Of a stretch of 64,000 nt of DNA, positions 44,389-52,960 are shown in pieces; position 1 is the first letter of the stretch, and each line of letters starts with the position of its first letter. Origin of the DNA: Amnibacterium sp. CER49 (GTDB lineage Bacteria > Actinomycetota > Actinomycetes > Actinomycetales > Microbacteriaceae). The stretch spans positions 248,001 to 312,000 of the forward strand of contig NZ_JARVWQ010000002.1 of assembly GCF_029846255.1 (NCBI RefSeq), written 5' to 3'. The position numbers and the translations under genes are program-made. The notes below the pieces were generated by a model. The model was not told the origin of the DNA, did not search any database, and saw only the letters and a program-made list of their open reading frames with translations.

Positions 44389-47300
44389 ATGGCGACATCA
44401 AATCGGGATCGCATCGGACGGATGTTCGAAATTCTTGCGGAGGCACTCGATCCCTTCATCACGGAGCTGCTGTCACCGCAGATCGGTGACTCCGACTGGG
44501 TTCTCGTGGTCAAGCTGGCCGACCAGGAAAAGGGAATCACCGGCAAGTCTTACAGTCGAAAGGACCCTGGGCTTCAGCTCCGAATGCTGACTGAGGGGCT
44601 GACGGGCAGAGTCAAGCCGGGCTGGTACCCCTTCAAGGGTGTGGTCACCAGAGAGCATGAGGCGTACGCCAGCCTCCTTCGCGAGACCCGTAATCAATGG
44701 GCGCACAACGCTTCGTTCGACGACGACTCTGCGCTTCGCGCGCTCGACTACGCCCGACTGCTCCTGACGGCTGTCGGACGAACATCCGCCGCCGGCAAGG
44801 TTGATGCCATCCGCCTTGATCTCCGCCGCATCGCTACGGAGAAGCAGGACTCCCGAACGCTGAAGACGTTGACCGTCGTGCCAGGCACTTCCGGCGTTGC
44901 GCCCTGGCGTCAGGTGCTGAAGCCGCGAGACGAGGTGGCAACCGGCAACTTTCAGTCGAGCGAGTTCGCGGCGGACCTCTACAAGGTTGCGCGGGGCTCA
45001 GGCTTGACGAGCGGCGAGTACGCCGACCCGGCTCAGTTCTTCGCACGCACGTATCTCACGGAGGGGTTGCAGGACCTGATTGGCCGAGCGGTGCGTCGGC
45101 TGTCCGGGGACGCCAACGCGTCGCCAGTGGTGAACCTGCAGACGAATTTCGGCGGCGGCAAGTCGCACTCGATGCTCGCGCTGTGGCACCTGGCCGGTCG
45201 CTTGCCGCTTGAGCGGTTCCCGCAGGCCGCGCAGGAGCTGCTAACGGCGAACGGGTATCCCGCCGAGGGCATCGCCGCGACACGAGTAGCGCTCGTTGGT
45301 AACCACTTCGCACCTCAAGGGGAGGCGAAGGCCGACGGCACTCGGGTGCACACGCTCTGGGGCGAGCTCGCCTGGCAGCTCGGCGGGCGGGACGGCTACG
45401 AGATCGTTCGTGAGCATGACGAGAAGCACACGAATCCTGGCGGCGATCTTCACGTGCTGCTGGCGAAGTACGCACCCGCCGTCATCTTGATCGACGAGTG
45501 GGTCGCCTACGCACGTCAGCTTTATGGCCGAGAGGATCTCGCGGGCGGCACCTTCGACACGCAGTTCACCTTTGCGCAATCGCTCACCGAGGCCGCGAAG
45601 TCCACTCCGGGCGTGCTGCTGGCCATCTCCATCCCTGCCTCGCACGACGGTGACGACAGCGCTGAGGTACCTGGCGCGGCGGAAGAGGTAGGCGGCTCGA
45701 ACGGCATGGAGGCGCTCAAGCGTCTGCAGAATGTGGTGCGTCGAGTAGCCGACCAGTGGCGGCCCGCCTCGAGCGACGAGGCCTACCGCATCGTGAAGCA
45801 GCGCCTGTTCGAAGCGGAGGACGCGAAGGCGCTCGCCCAGATCGCCGCGACATCGAAGGCGTTCGGCGAGTTCTATCGCGCAAATCAGCTGGAATTTCCG
45901 AAGGAGGCGCGCGACCCGCAGTACGAGCGACGGATCCAGCAAACCTACCCGCTGCATCCGGAGCTGTTCGACCGGCTGTACGAGGACTGGTCATCGCTCG
46001 AACGGTTCCAACGTACCCGCGGCGTGCTTCGGTTGATGAACGCTGTCATTCACGCGCTCTGGGCCGGAGAGGACCAGGGACCGCTCATCTTGCCGGGCTC
46101 CGTCCCGCTCGCTGTCGCTTCGGTGAACGCTGAGCTGACCCAGTACCTGCAGGACTCATGGAAGGCCGTCATCGATGCCGACGTGGACGGCGAGAACTCC
46201 GAGCCGGCGCGCATCGACGGCGACAAGCCGGTGCTTGGGCAGCGGTCGGTGACCAAGCGTCTCGCGCGCACCGTCTTCTTCGGCGCGGCACCCACCATCG
46301 GCACCGCGCACAAGGGCATCGACACGCAGCGGGTGTTCATCGGCGCTGCGGTCCCTGGCGACATCGTCGGCAACTTCCACTCCGCGCTGACGCAGCTCGG
46401 CGATCGGACGACCTACTACTACTCGTCCGCCGGCAAGCACTGGTACGACACCCACGCCAACATCACCCGCCGAGCGAAGGACGCAGCGGAGGCTCTGCAC
46501 CAGGAGGACGTCTGGGCGGAGATCGTCAAGCGTCTGCGCAGCGAGGAGCGCCTTCGGTCCGACTTCGCGGGCGTGCATGTCGGCCCGACCGACTCAGCGG
46601 ACATCCCGGACATCGACCAGGCCAGGCTCGTCGTCCTGCACCCGAGGTTCCCTCACCGGCGCAAGATCGCCGATTCCGCGGCCCTCAACTTCGCTCAGCA
46701 AGCGACGGAGCGGCGCGGAACGGGGAACCGGACCAACCGCAACATGGTTGTGTTCCTCGCGCCCGACGAGGAGCGCCTGGCCGAGTTGGACCAGGCAGCG
46801 AGGTCCTTCCTGGCCTGGAAGGAGATCACCGCGAAGGCGAACGAGCTCAATCTCACGCCGCAGCAGCTGTCTCAGGCCGAGGAGAAGTGCCAGCAGTTCA
46901 GCCGCACCGTGGACGATCGCCTAGCGCTCACCTACGTGTGGGTGCTGAACCCGGTTTCGCCCGACCCCGGCTCGCCGTTCCAGCTGGAGGAGGTGAAGGT
47001 CGACGGGCAGGCTGGCTCGCTTGCGGAGCGCGTCGCCAAAAAGCTCGGCAGTGCCGGCGCCTACTCGACGCAGCATGCGGCGCGGTCGATCCGCCTGGCG
47101 CTAGATACCCAAGTGCCAGCGGCTTGGTCGACGGGCCACATCTCCATCGGCGCGCTGTGGAGCCTCTACGCGCAGTACCCGTACATGCCGCGGCTTCGGT
47201 CCCGTGACGTCCTGACCGACGCGATCGACGGTCAACCGCTGCTCTGGCAGCTCGAGGGATTCGCTGTTGCCGATGGGTATGACGAGTCAGCAGGCCGCTA

Positions 47301-47745
47301 CACGGGGCTCTGGCTCCCTGGCGAGACCGGACGAAGCCCGTTGTCCGATGCGAGTCTGATCGTCAAGCCGGGGCCTGCCGAGGCACAGCGCAACACTGAC
47401 CGCGCGTCCATTTCGTCCGATCGTGAGCGGGATGTAGTTGCTCCTGCGGACCCAAGTACTCCGCCACGGTCGTTCGTCGGCGATCAACCGCCAACGCACC
47501 CTGCGAAGCGGGTCCCGACCCGATACGTCGGCAGCGTACCCATCAATGCGGATCGCTACTCGGCCGACTTCGCCAAGGTCGCAGCCGAGGTGCTGGCGAA
47601 CCTCGCAGCGTCCGGTGCGCAATTAAAGATCTCGCTCGCGATTGACGCTGTTCTCCCTGGAGGTTTCACCGAGCAGCAGCTCAGGACCATCCGGGAGAAC
47701 GCATCCACGTTGAAGTTCACCACCAACGAGTTCGAAACGGAGTAA
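44389..47745 (+). CDS. Swt1-type HEPN / DUF499 ATPase
   Basis: An 1118-residue protein. Residues 1-130 resemble the Swt1-type HEPN domain (MATSNRDRIGRMFEILAEAL, SLLRETRNQWAHN) with an RX4H motif RNQWAH at 101-106, the usual HEPN nuclease signature. The DUF499 ATPase has Walker A NLQTNFGGGKSHSMLALWH (GGGKS 255-259) and Walker B VILIDEWVAYARQ (365-377). The C-terminal half has YPLHPELFDRLYEDWSS and FLAPDEERLAELD. It likely senses or acts on foreign nucleic acid with the helicase and methyltransferase. The ATG has only a weak GAAAG as ribosome-binding site. Confidence 0.9.
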   Translation: MATSNRDRIGRMFEILAEALDPFITELLSPQIGDSDWVLVVKLADQEKGITGKSYSRKDPGLQLRMLTEGLTGRVKPGWYPFKGVVTREHEAYASLLRETRNQWAHNASFDDDSALRALDYARLLLTAVGRTSAAGKVDAIRLDLRRIATEKQDSRTLKTLTVVPGTSGVAPWRQVLKPRDEVATGNFQSSEFAADLYKVARGSGLTSGEYADPAQFFARTYLTEGLQDLIGRAVRRLSGDANASPVVNLQTNFGGGKSHSMLALWHLAGRLPLERFPQAAQELLTANGYPAEGIAATRVALVGNHFAPQGEAKADGTRVHTLWGELAWQLGGRDGYEIVREHDEKHTNPGGDLHVLLAKYAPAVILIDEWVAYARQLYGREDLAGGTFDTQFTFAQSLTEAAKSTPGVLLAISIPASHDGDDSAEVPGAAEEVGGSNGMEALKRLQNVVRRVADQWRPASSDEAYRIVKQRLFEAEDAKALAQIAATSKAFGEFYRANQLEFPKEARDPQYERRIQQTYPLHPELFDRLYEDWSSLERFQRTRGVLRLMNAVIHALWAGEDQGPLILPGSVPLAVASVNAELTQYLQDSWKAVIDADVDGENSEPARIDGDKPVLGQRSVTKRLARTVFFGAAPTIGTAHKGIDTQRVFIGAAVPGDIVGNFHSALTQLGDRTTYYYSSAGKHWYDTHANITRRAKDAAEALHQEDVWAEIVKRLRSEERLRSDFAGVHVGPTDSADIPDIDQARLVVLHPRFPHRRKIADSAALNFAQQATERRGTGNRTNRNMVVFLAPDEERLAELDQAARSFLAWKEITAKANELNLTPQQLSQAEEKCQQFSRTVDDRLALTYVWVLNPVSPDPGSPFQLEEVKVDGQAGSLAERVAKKLGSAGAYSTQHAARSIRLALDTQVPAAWSTGHISIGALWSLYAQYPYMPRLRSRDVLTDAIDGQPLLWQLEGFAVADGYDESAGRYTGLWLPGETGRSPLSDASLIVKPGPAEAQRNTDRASISSDRERDVVAPADPSTPPRSFVGDQPPTHPAKRVPTRYVGSVPINADRYSADFAKVAAEVLANLAASGAQLKISLAIDAVLPGGFTEQQLRTIRENASTLKFTTNEFETE

Positions 47746-47802
47746 GGCCCGGGCGCCGGTACTGGCCATCCTGTCTACCCCATCTGTTGAGAGGATCAAA
47801 TC

Positions 47803-48114
47803 CTGTCCGAAGAACTGTCCTTATTTGAAGCGAGCCCGGAGGAAGTGGGCAATGCGCCGAAACGGATGTCGGATCGGCAACGGGCAGCCCTGCGAGATGC
47901 GTTTGCCCGCCTCGGTGTGGCAGCTGCGAAGGATCAGTTCGCGCTGGTTGAGACACTCACGGGTCAGCGCATCACCTCGCCACAGGATCTCGACAACCGA
48001 CAGGCCCAGGCGCTCCTGATTCAACTCAACCGGCGCGCTGACCAGGCAACGCGGGTCTCGACCGGCAACGCATGGGCGGATCGTGAGGAGGAGACCTGGA
48101 TCGACAAGTTGTGA
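47803..48114 (+). CDS. small island protein, probable CTG start
   Basis: A 103-residue protein. A start at CTG 47803 gives MSEELSLFEASPEEVGNAPK, a natural N terminus, with AGAGG 8 nt upstream; the next start is a GTG at 47845. The body has MSDRQRAALRDAFARLGVAA, FALVETLTGQRITSPQDLDN and RQAQALLIQLNRR. This resembles the helical C-terminal module of some phage single-strand annealing or accessory proteins (ITSxxDLTxxxAxxLI). It follows the ATPase by 57 nt and is probably a fourth component of the same system. The function is unknown. Confidence 0.65.
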   Translation: MSEELSLFEASPEEVGNAPKRMSDRQRAALRDAFARLGVAAAKDQFALVETLTGQRITSPQDLDNRQAQALLIQLNRRADQATRVSTGNAWADREEETWIDKL

Positions 48115-48250
48115 CGTGAGACGGGCGAGCTCGAGCACCTGCTCCGCGCCGGCGCCGCCCCCATTCACGATCGCGAGCGTGCAGGAGCAATTCTCGTCGA
48201 GGTTGAAATCGCCTCTTCTATGCAAGCGCGTTCCCTGGTATGAACAACGC

Positions 48251-48898
48251 GTGCGTCGGACAGCGAGGCCCGGGGATGTTCTTTCGACTCGGTCGCCGAG
48301 CGAACGGAGGACCGGTCCTCGGGCCCCCGCCACGACGGTGGCTGTCCTCGCTAAAGAGCTTGGCCTTCCTCAACCAGTAATACTGCGTACCCTCCGCAGC
48401 GGGGGGTTCAGCGTCCGGTTGGTCGATTCCCCGCTGTCACGGTCTGCCGTCGCCTGGGTGCGCAAGTCGCTGGCTGCGAGGAGTGCTGCGACCGGACGCG
48501 GCAAGGCAAAGAGCAAGCAACAGGGCGCTCGACGGCACCGCACGATGAAGAGGGAGATCGCTACGGCGCTGTCCACTCGCGCTCCGAGGACGGCCGCCGA
48601 CTCGATCGCATGGGTCCGGGATAAGCACCGGCAGTCGCTCAAGCAGTGCGAATCGCTCCCGCTCAACAGTCCGGTCCGCGCGACACGGCTACGTGAAGTC
48701 TTGAAGCTGCAGGCTGCTTTTGAGCTGGCGGTGCGGCAGACGTGGGGTTCCAGGTTCCGCTCCGTGAGGACGCCACAGGCGACGCCCACGGTTGGAGCTG
48801 CGGGAGCGGACGCAGTGCGACCGTTCGCGGGACTGCCCGCCGTCACATACGGGCCAAAAAGCGACCAGTACTACGACAACCCGGTTTACGACAAGTGA
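48251..48898 (+). CDS. protein with IF2 N-terminal-like domain, unknown function
   Basis: About 215 residues. The recognisable part is VAVLAKELGLPQPVILRTLR followed by SGGFSVRLVDSPLSRSAVAW, which matches the small IF2-N domain (LAKELGVxxxxxLxxLxxxGxxV ... S.L). After a basic Lys/Arg/Gln stretch there is a helical region (KHRQSLKQCESLPLNSPVRA) and a tail rich in Tyr/Asp (KSDQYYDNPVYDK). The true start is unclear: GTG at 48251 or 48338, or further upstream. The gene lies at the island's right edge; whether it belongs to it is uncertain. Confidence 0.55.
   Translation: MRRTARPGDVLSTRSPSERRTGPRAPATTVAVLAKELGLPQPVILRTLRSGGFSVRLVDSPLSRSAVAWVRKSLAARSAATGRGKAKSKQQGARRHRTMKREIATALSTRAPRTAADSIAWVRDKHRQSLKQCESLPLNSPVRATRLREVLKLQAAFELAVRQTWGSRFRSVRTPQATPTVGAAGADAVRPFAGLPAVTYGPKSDQYYDNPVYDK
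48307..48320. repeat. 14-bp perfect palindrome GAGGACCGGTCCTC
   Basis: Self-complementary sequence near the start region of the IF2-N-like gene. It could form a hairpin or be a protein site. Confidence 0.3.
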
Positions 48899-48996
48899 GG
48901 CGCTCACGCACGAGGTGAGCGAGGAGACGGTTGACGTTAGTCGAGTAGCGCGCCCGGAGCGTTTCTGCTGCGAAAGCAGGGCAGACAGCGTGGCGT

Positions 48997-49881
48997 TCAG
49001 TGCCGTAGGAGCGGCGTCTCGGCCGCAAGCCGTGCGAGCTTCTCCGGGTTGCGGACGTAGTAGAGGCCCGAAATGCGGCCCGACTCCACTCGTGCTGCCA
49101 GCACCCCATCCACCTCGCCGTCGAGCGCGACCACGAGAGCCGGGCCGCCGTTCACCGTTGCGGCGTCGACGGTGACCATGCCGCCGGCCTTGCCGAGTGC
49201 GCCGAAGAGGAACCGAACCACCTTGTCCGCGCCGAGGATGGGACGCAGCGCCGCCTGTCGGATCCCGCCGCCGTCGGCCACCAGCGTGACGTCGGGGGCG
49301 AGCACATCGAGGAGACCCTGGACGTCGCCGGTCTCCATCGCTCGCCGGAAGGAGTCGAGCGCGGTCCGGACCTCGCTCGAGGGAACGTTCACCCGCGGAC
49401 GGCGAGCGGCGACGTGCTCGCGCGCCCGATGGGTGATCTGCCGGACGGCAGCGGGGGAGCGGTTGACCGCGGCGGCGATCTCGTCGTAGCCCACGTCGAA
49501 CACCTCACGCAGCACGAACACGGCCCGCTCGAGCGGCTCGAGCGTCTCGAGCACCAGCAGCATCGCCAGTGACAGCTGCTCGGCCAGCTCCGCGTCCTCG
49601 GCGACGTCTGGCCCGGTGAGCAGGGGCTCCGGGAGCCACTGCCCGATGTAGGTCTCGCGGCGCCGCTGCGCGGTCCGCAGCCGGTTCAGCGCCTGCCGGG
49701 TCGTGATGCGGACGAGGTACGCGCGCTGATCGCGCACCTCCGCGAGGTCCACCTCGGACCAGCGCAACCACGTCTCCTGCAGCACGTCCTCCGCGTCCGC
49801 GGCCGAGCCGAGCAGCTCGTAGGCGACCGTGAAGAGCAGGTTGCGGTGCGCTACGAATGCGTCTGTGGCTGGGTCAGTCAT
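48997..49881 (-). CDS. ECF41-type RNA polymerase sigma factor with SnoaL-like C-terminal domain
   Basis: A 294-residue sigma factor. Sigma2 (about 10-75) has FTVAYELLGSAADAEDVLQE and RAYLVRITTRQALNRLR. Sigma4 (about 110-165) has LEPLERAVFVLREVFDVGYD and EIAAAVNRSPAAVRQITHRA. The C-terminal SnoaL-like domain has VLAPDVTLVADGGGIRQAAL and ends RNPEKLARLA. The DGGG and NPxKL motifs are the ECF41 hallmarks; in this group the tail tunes activity instead of an anti-sigma factor. The ATG overlaps the oxidoreductase stop (ATGA). Confidence 0.93.
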   Translation of the reverse strand: MTDPATDAFVAHRNLLFTVAYELLGSAADAEDVLQETWLRWSEVDLAEVRDQRAYLVRITTRQALNRLRTAQRRRETYIGQWLPEPLLTGPDVAEDAELAEQLSLAMLLVLETLEPLERAVFVLREVFDVGYDEIAAAVNRSPAAVRQITHRAREHVAARRPRVNVPSSEVRTALDSFRRAMETGDVQGLLDVLAPDVTLVADGGGIRQAALRPILGADKVVRFLFGALGKAGGMVTVDAATVNGGPALVVALDGEVDGVLAARVESGRISGLYYVRNPEKLARLAAETPLLRH

Positions 49882-51104
49882 GCGTCCCCGCTCGTCGCCA
49901 CCGCGTGCTCATGGACGTCGAGCATGGCGATCGTGGCGTCGTGCTGCACGTCGGCGACGCGGTTCCCGCGGGCGGGCTCGCGCAACCACCAGCGGAAGGC
50001 GCCGGGGTGACGGGCCTCCATCGCGAGCTCCCAGCGGATGCTGCCGCAGATCGTCCGCTTCAAGGCCGCGCCGCCGCGGCTCCGGATCACGAGGGGCGTC
50101 GGGACGTCGTCCCGCCCCGACACCTGGAAGAGCCCGCCTCTGCGGCCGAGGCTGAGGCATTGGCCGGCGAAGGCGACCTCGACCGGGCGTGGCGCCCTGC
50201 CGTCGATCCGGCTGAGCACGGTCTCGGCGGCCTGCGGACCGAGCTGCATCGCCGCCTGGCAGCTCATCCGGTACGGCGCGTCCGAGGGGGACGCCGCGTC
50301 GCCGGTCGCGACGATCCGCGGGGCGTCGATGCTCGTCAGCGTCTCGTCGGTGAGGAGGCGGCCTGCGGCATCCGTGGCGAGGCCGCTGCGGCGGGCGAGC
50401 TCTGGGACGCCGAAGCCGGTGGCCCAGGCCGTGATGCCGCTCGGGATTGTTCGCCCGTCGGCGAGCGTGACGCTGTGCGCGTCGACCGCGATCACCTCGG
50501 TGCCGTCGCCCTGCAGCACCGTCACGCCGAGGTCAGCGAGTCGTTGCGCGACAGCGTCACGGCCGCGAGTGTGCAGGGAGGGGGCCAGCAGGGTGCCGCA
50601 GAGCAGGGTTACCCGGCGGCCGGACTCTGCGAGCTCGGCCGCGAGCTCGATCCCGGTCGGGCCGGCACCGACGACCGTCACCAGAGCGTCCGGGGACGCC
50701 AGCAGCGCCTCCCGGAGCCGGCGGGCCTGCTCGAGGCCGGCGAGTGGCAGCGCGTGCTCCGCCGCACCGGGCACCCGCGGAGCGGCGGACGTGCTGCCGA
50801 CGGCATAGACGAGGTAGTCGTAGGGGAGCGCGTCGCCGTCCTCCAGCTCCACCATGCGGTCGGCGCTGTCGATGCGCGTCGCGCTCCCGACGTCCAGCCT
50901 CACGCGGGGGTTCAGGATCCGGGCGAAGTCGAGCTCGGCCTCGGAACCGCGGGCGACGTGCTCGTGCAGCCGGATCCGGTCGACGAAGCGCGGCCGCGGG
51001 TTGAGCAGCGTCACGGTCAAGTCCTGGTGGCTCGTGAGGCGGTTCGCCGCCATCACGCCGGCATAGCCGCCGCCGATCACAACGACGGAGATGGGGTTCG
51101 ACAC
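49878..51104 (-). CDS. NADH dehydrogenase-like FAD-dependent oxidoreductase, ECF41 partner
   Basis: A 408-residue flavoprotein of the NDH-2/pyridine nucleotide-disulfide class. It has SVVVIGGGYAGVMAANRL (FAD-binding GxGxxG), a second dinucleotide motif VTVVGAGPTGIELAAELAES (NADH), ATGFGVPELARRSGLATD and IVATGDAASPSD (second FAD motif). ECF41 sigma factors are typically encoded next to such enzymes (COE-type), and here the two genes overlap. GTG at 51104 has AAGGAG 5 nt upstream; the long upstream frame runs through the promoter and is not coding. Confidence 0.92.
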   Translation of the reverse strand: MSNPISVVVIGGGYAGVMAANRLTSHQDLTVTLLNPRPRFVDRIRLHEHVARGSEAELDFARILNPRVRLDVGSATRIDSADRMVELEDGDALPYDYLVYAVGSTSAAPRVPGAAEHALPLAGLEQARRLREALLASPDALVTVVGAGPTGIELAAELAESGRRVTLLCGTLLAPSLHTRGRDAVAQRLADLGVTVLQGDGTEVIAVDAHSVTLADGRTIPSGITAWATGFGVPELARRSGLATDAAGRLLTDETLTSIDAPRIVATGDAASPSDAPYRMSCQAAMQLGPQAAETVLSRIDGRAPRPVEVAFAGQCLSLGRRGGLFQVSGRDDVPTPLVIRSRGGAALKRTICGSIRWELAMEARHPGAFRWWLREPARGNRVADVQHDATIAMLDVHEHAVATSGDA

Positions 51105-51152
51105 GGGGTCTCCTTGTCCTGAGAACCAGACTGTCTTGGGGTTCGAACACGA

Positions 51153-51179
51153 GACACCGGCGGAGCCGTCGGTGTGACA
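51153..51179 (-). promoter_or_regulatory. ECF41-type promoter TGTCACA-N16-TGTC
   Basis: On the minus strand TGTCACA (51179-51173) is followed after 16 bp by TGTC (51156-51153), about 45 nt before the GTG of the oxidoreductase. The -35 is identical to the published ECF41 consensus and the -10 differs by one base from CGTC. This supports autoregulation by the sigma factor. Confidence 0.65.
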
Positions 51180-51334
51180 GGTCGGCCGGAAAGAGGCCGA
51201 CGGCCCGCCTCGGCCCTGGCAGTCCGCTGCGAGCCCCCTCCGCCTGTGGAGAGGCGCGCTGCTTGTCCGGTCCGGTCCGGAACACTGGCTGCCGCGTCGG
51301 GACAGCACCCGGCGACGACGACGAGGAGCCCTTC

Positions 51335-52366
51335 ATGACCGCACCGACCGATTCCGGGCGGCGTCGCCTCGCGGCCGTCGTCTACAACCCCGTGAAGATC
51401 GAGGTGAACGAGCTGCGCCCGATCGTCGAGGCGGAGGAGCACGCGGCCGGCTGGGAGCCGACCCTCTGGTTCGAGACCTCGGAGGAGGACCCGGGCGGCG
51501 GGCAGGCCCGTGAGGCCCTCGAGGCCGGTGCGACCATGGTGCTCGCCGCCGGCGGCGATGGGACGGTCCGCGCGGTCGCCGAGGTGCTGGAGGGCTCGGA
51601 GGCGTCCCTCGCCCTGCTGCCCTCCGGCACGGGGAACCTGCTCGCCCGCAACCTCGACCTCACGCTCAACGACGTGCAGCACTCCGTGCACGCGGCCTTC
51701 GCGGGCGGCGACCGCTCCATCGACGTCGCCCTCGCCGACGTGTACCGCGAGGACGGCAGCCACACCCGCCACGCGTTCCTCGTGATGGCCGGCTTCGGCA
51801 TCGACGCGAAGATGCTCGCCGCCACCGACGACGAGCTGAAGGCCAAGGTCGGCTGGCTCGCCTACGTGAAGGCGCTCGTCACGGTGCTCCGCGACAAGAA
51901 CGTCCTGCGGCTCCGCTTCAAGCTCGACGACGAGGGCGTGCGGCGGTACCGCGCCCACACGATCATCGTCGGCAACGCCGGCTCGCTGCCCGGCAACATC
52001 CTGCTGCTGCCCGACGCGGCAGTCGACGACGGCCAGCTCGACGTCGTGATCCTCCGCCCGGAGCAGATCATCGGCTGGCTGCAGGTGATCGTGAAGGTGG
52101 TCTGGGAGAACGGCGTCCTGAGCCGCACGCCGCTCGGGCGGCGGTTCCGCACCCGCGAGGTGAAGGCGCTCAACTACCTGCGCGGGAAGACGCTCCGGAT
52201 GCGGCTGAGCCGTCCCGAGGAGGTCGAGCTCGACGGCGACCCCTTCGGGAAGGCGGTCGGCCTGGTCATCCGCGTCGCCGCGGGCGGGCTCACCGTCCGG
52301 GTGCCCGCGGACGTCGCAGAGAAGCCTCAGCAGCCGGCGGAGGAGCTCGCCCCAGCCGAAGCCTGA
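51335..52366 (+). CDS. diacylglycerol kinase-family lipid kinase
   Basis: A 343-residue DAGK_cat-domain enzyme with RRLAAVVYNPVKIEVNELRP, the nucleotide-binding loop MVLAAGGDGTVRAVAEVLEG (GGDGT), LALLPSGTGNLLARNLDLTL and VMAGFGIDAKMLAATDDELK. The C-terminal part has VELDGDPFGKAVGL, the EVDGE-like motif of the family. It phosphorylates diacylglycerol or a related lipid at the membrane. The ATG is preceded by GAGGAG. Confidence 0.92.
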   Translation: MTAPTDSGRRRLAAVVYNPVKIEVNELRPIVEAEEHAAGWEPTLWFETSEEDPGGGQAREALEAGATMVLAAGGDGTVRAVAEVLEGSEASLALLPSGTGNLLARNLDLTLNDVQHSVHAAFAGGDRSIDVALADVYREDGSHTRHAFLVMAGFGIDAKMLAATDDELKAKVGWLAYVKALVTVLRDKNVLRLRFKLDDEGVRRYRAHTIIVGNAGSLPGNILLLPDAAVDDGQLDVVILRPEQIIGWLQVIVKVVWENGVLSRTPLGRRFRTREVKALNYLRGKTLRMRLSRPEEVELDGDPFGKAVGLVIRVAAGGLTVRVPADVAEKPQQPAEELAPAEA

Positions 52367-52375
52367 GCTCCGCGC

Positions 52376-52822
52376 CTATCGCGCGGTCGCGAGCGCCAGC
52401 AGGAACTGGCCGCCGCCGGGCTGGATCGTCGTTGCGACGCGGAGCTCGGGCGCGAGCCGGGACAGCCGGTCGATGAGCCACTCGCCGGCCTGCTCGGCGT
52501 CGTCACGCGTGGGGCAGCGGGCGACGACCTCGCGGCCGCCCTTGCGGGACAGCCGTTCCACGGTCTCCACGATGGGCGCGGGATCGACGACGAAGAGCTG
52601 CGACGGCCACGGCACGACCGCCTTCACCGCACCCTTGCGGGTGTTGCAGGCGCGGTGCGCGAGCCGCTCCGGTGCCGGCGCACCCTTCTTCGGCTTCGCG
52701 CTCGTGACGGCGTCGATGCTGGGGCCGCGCGGATCGTTCACGCTTCTGTCGGGATCCACCGGCTCGTCGCACAGCCAGCAACGCCAGCCCTCGCGGTCGC
52801 CCACCTCGGTCAGGGTGCTCAC
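52376..52822 (-). CDS. small HNH-like zinc protein of unknown function
   Basis: A 148-residue protein whose N-terminal half is HNH-like: REGWRCWLCDEPVDPDRSVN (CxxC), DPRGPSIDAVTSAK and ERLAHRACNTRKG, a His-Asn-Lys pattern close to HNH nucleases. The C-terminal half (about 75-148) is a small alpha/beta region without known family. It could be a nuclease with a partner domain or a degenerate HNH protein. It is convergent with the lipid kinase gene. Confidence 0.75.
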   Translation of the reverse strand: MSTLTEVGDREGWRCWLCDEPVDPDRSVNDPRGPSIDAVTSAKPKKGAPAPERLAHRACNTRKGAVKAVVPWPSQLFVVDPAPIVETVERLSRKGGREVVARCPTRDDAEQAGEWLIDRLSRLAPELRVATTIQPGGGQFLLALATAR

Positions 52823-52960
52823 GGCGTCGACGCTACGGGGTCACGGCACCCCCGTTCGTCGTGCGTCGCTCGACGGAGGGCGTCATCCGCGCAGCGTCCT
52901 CGGCGGTTCCGTCGAACATGGAGGGATGACCGTCCGACCCGCCTCCCCGGCAGGGCAGCG

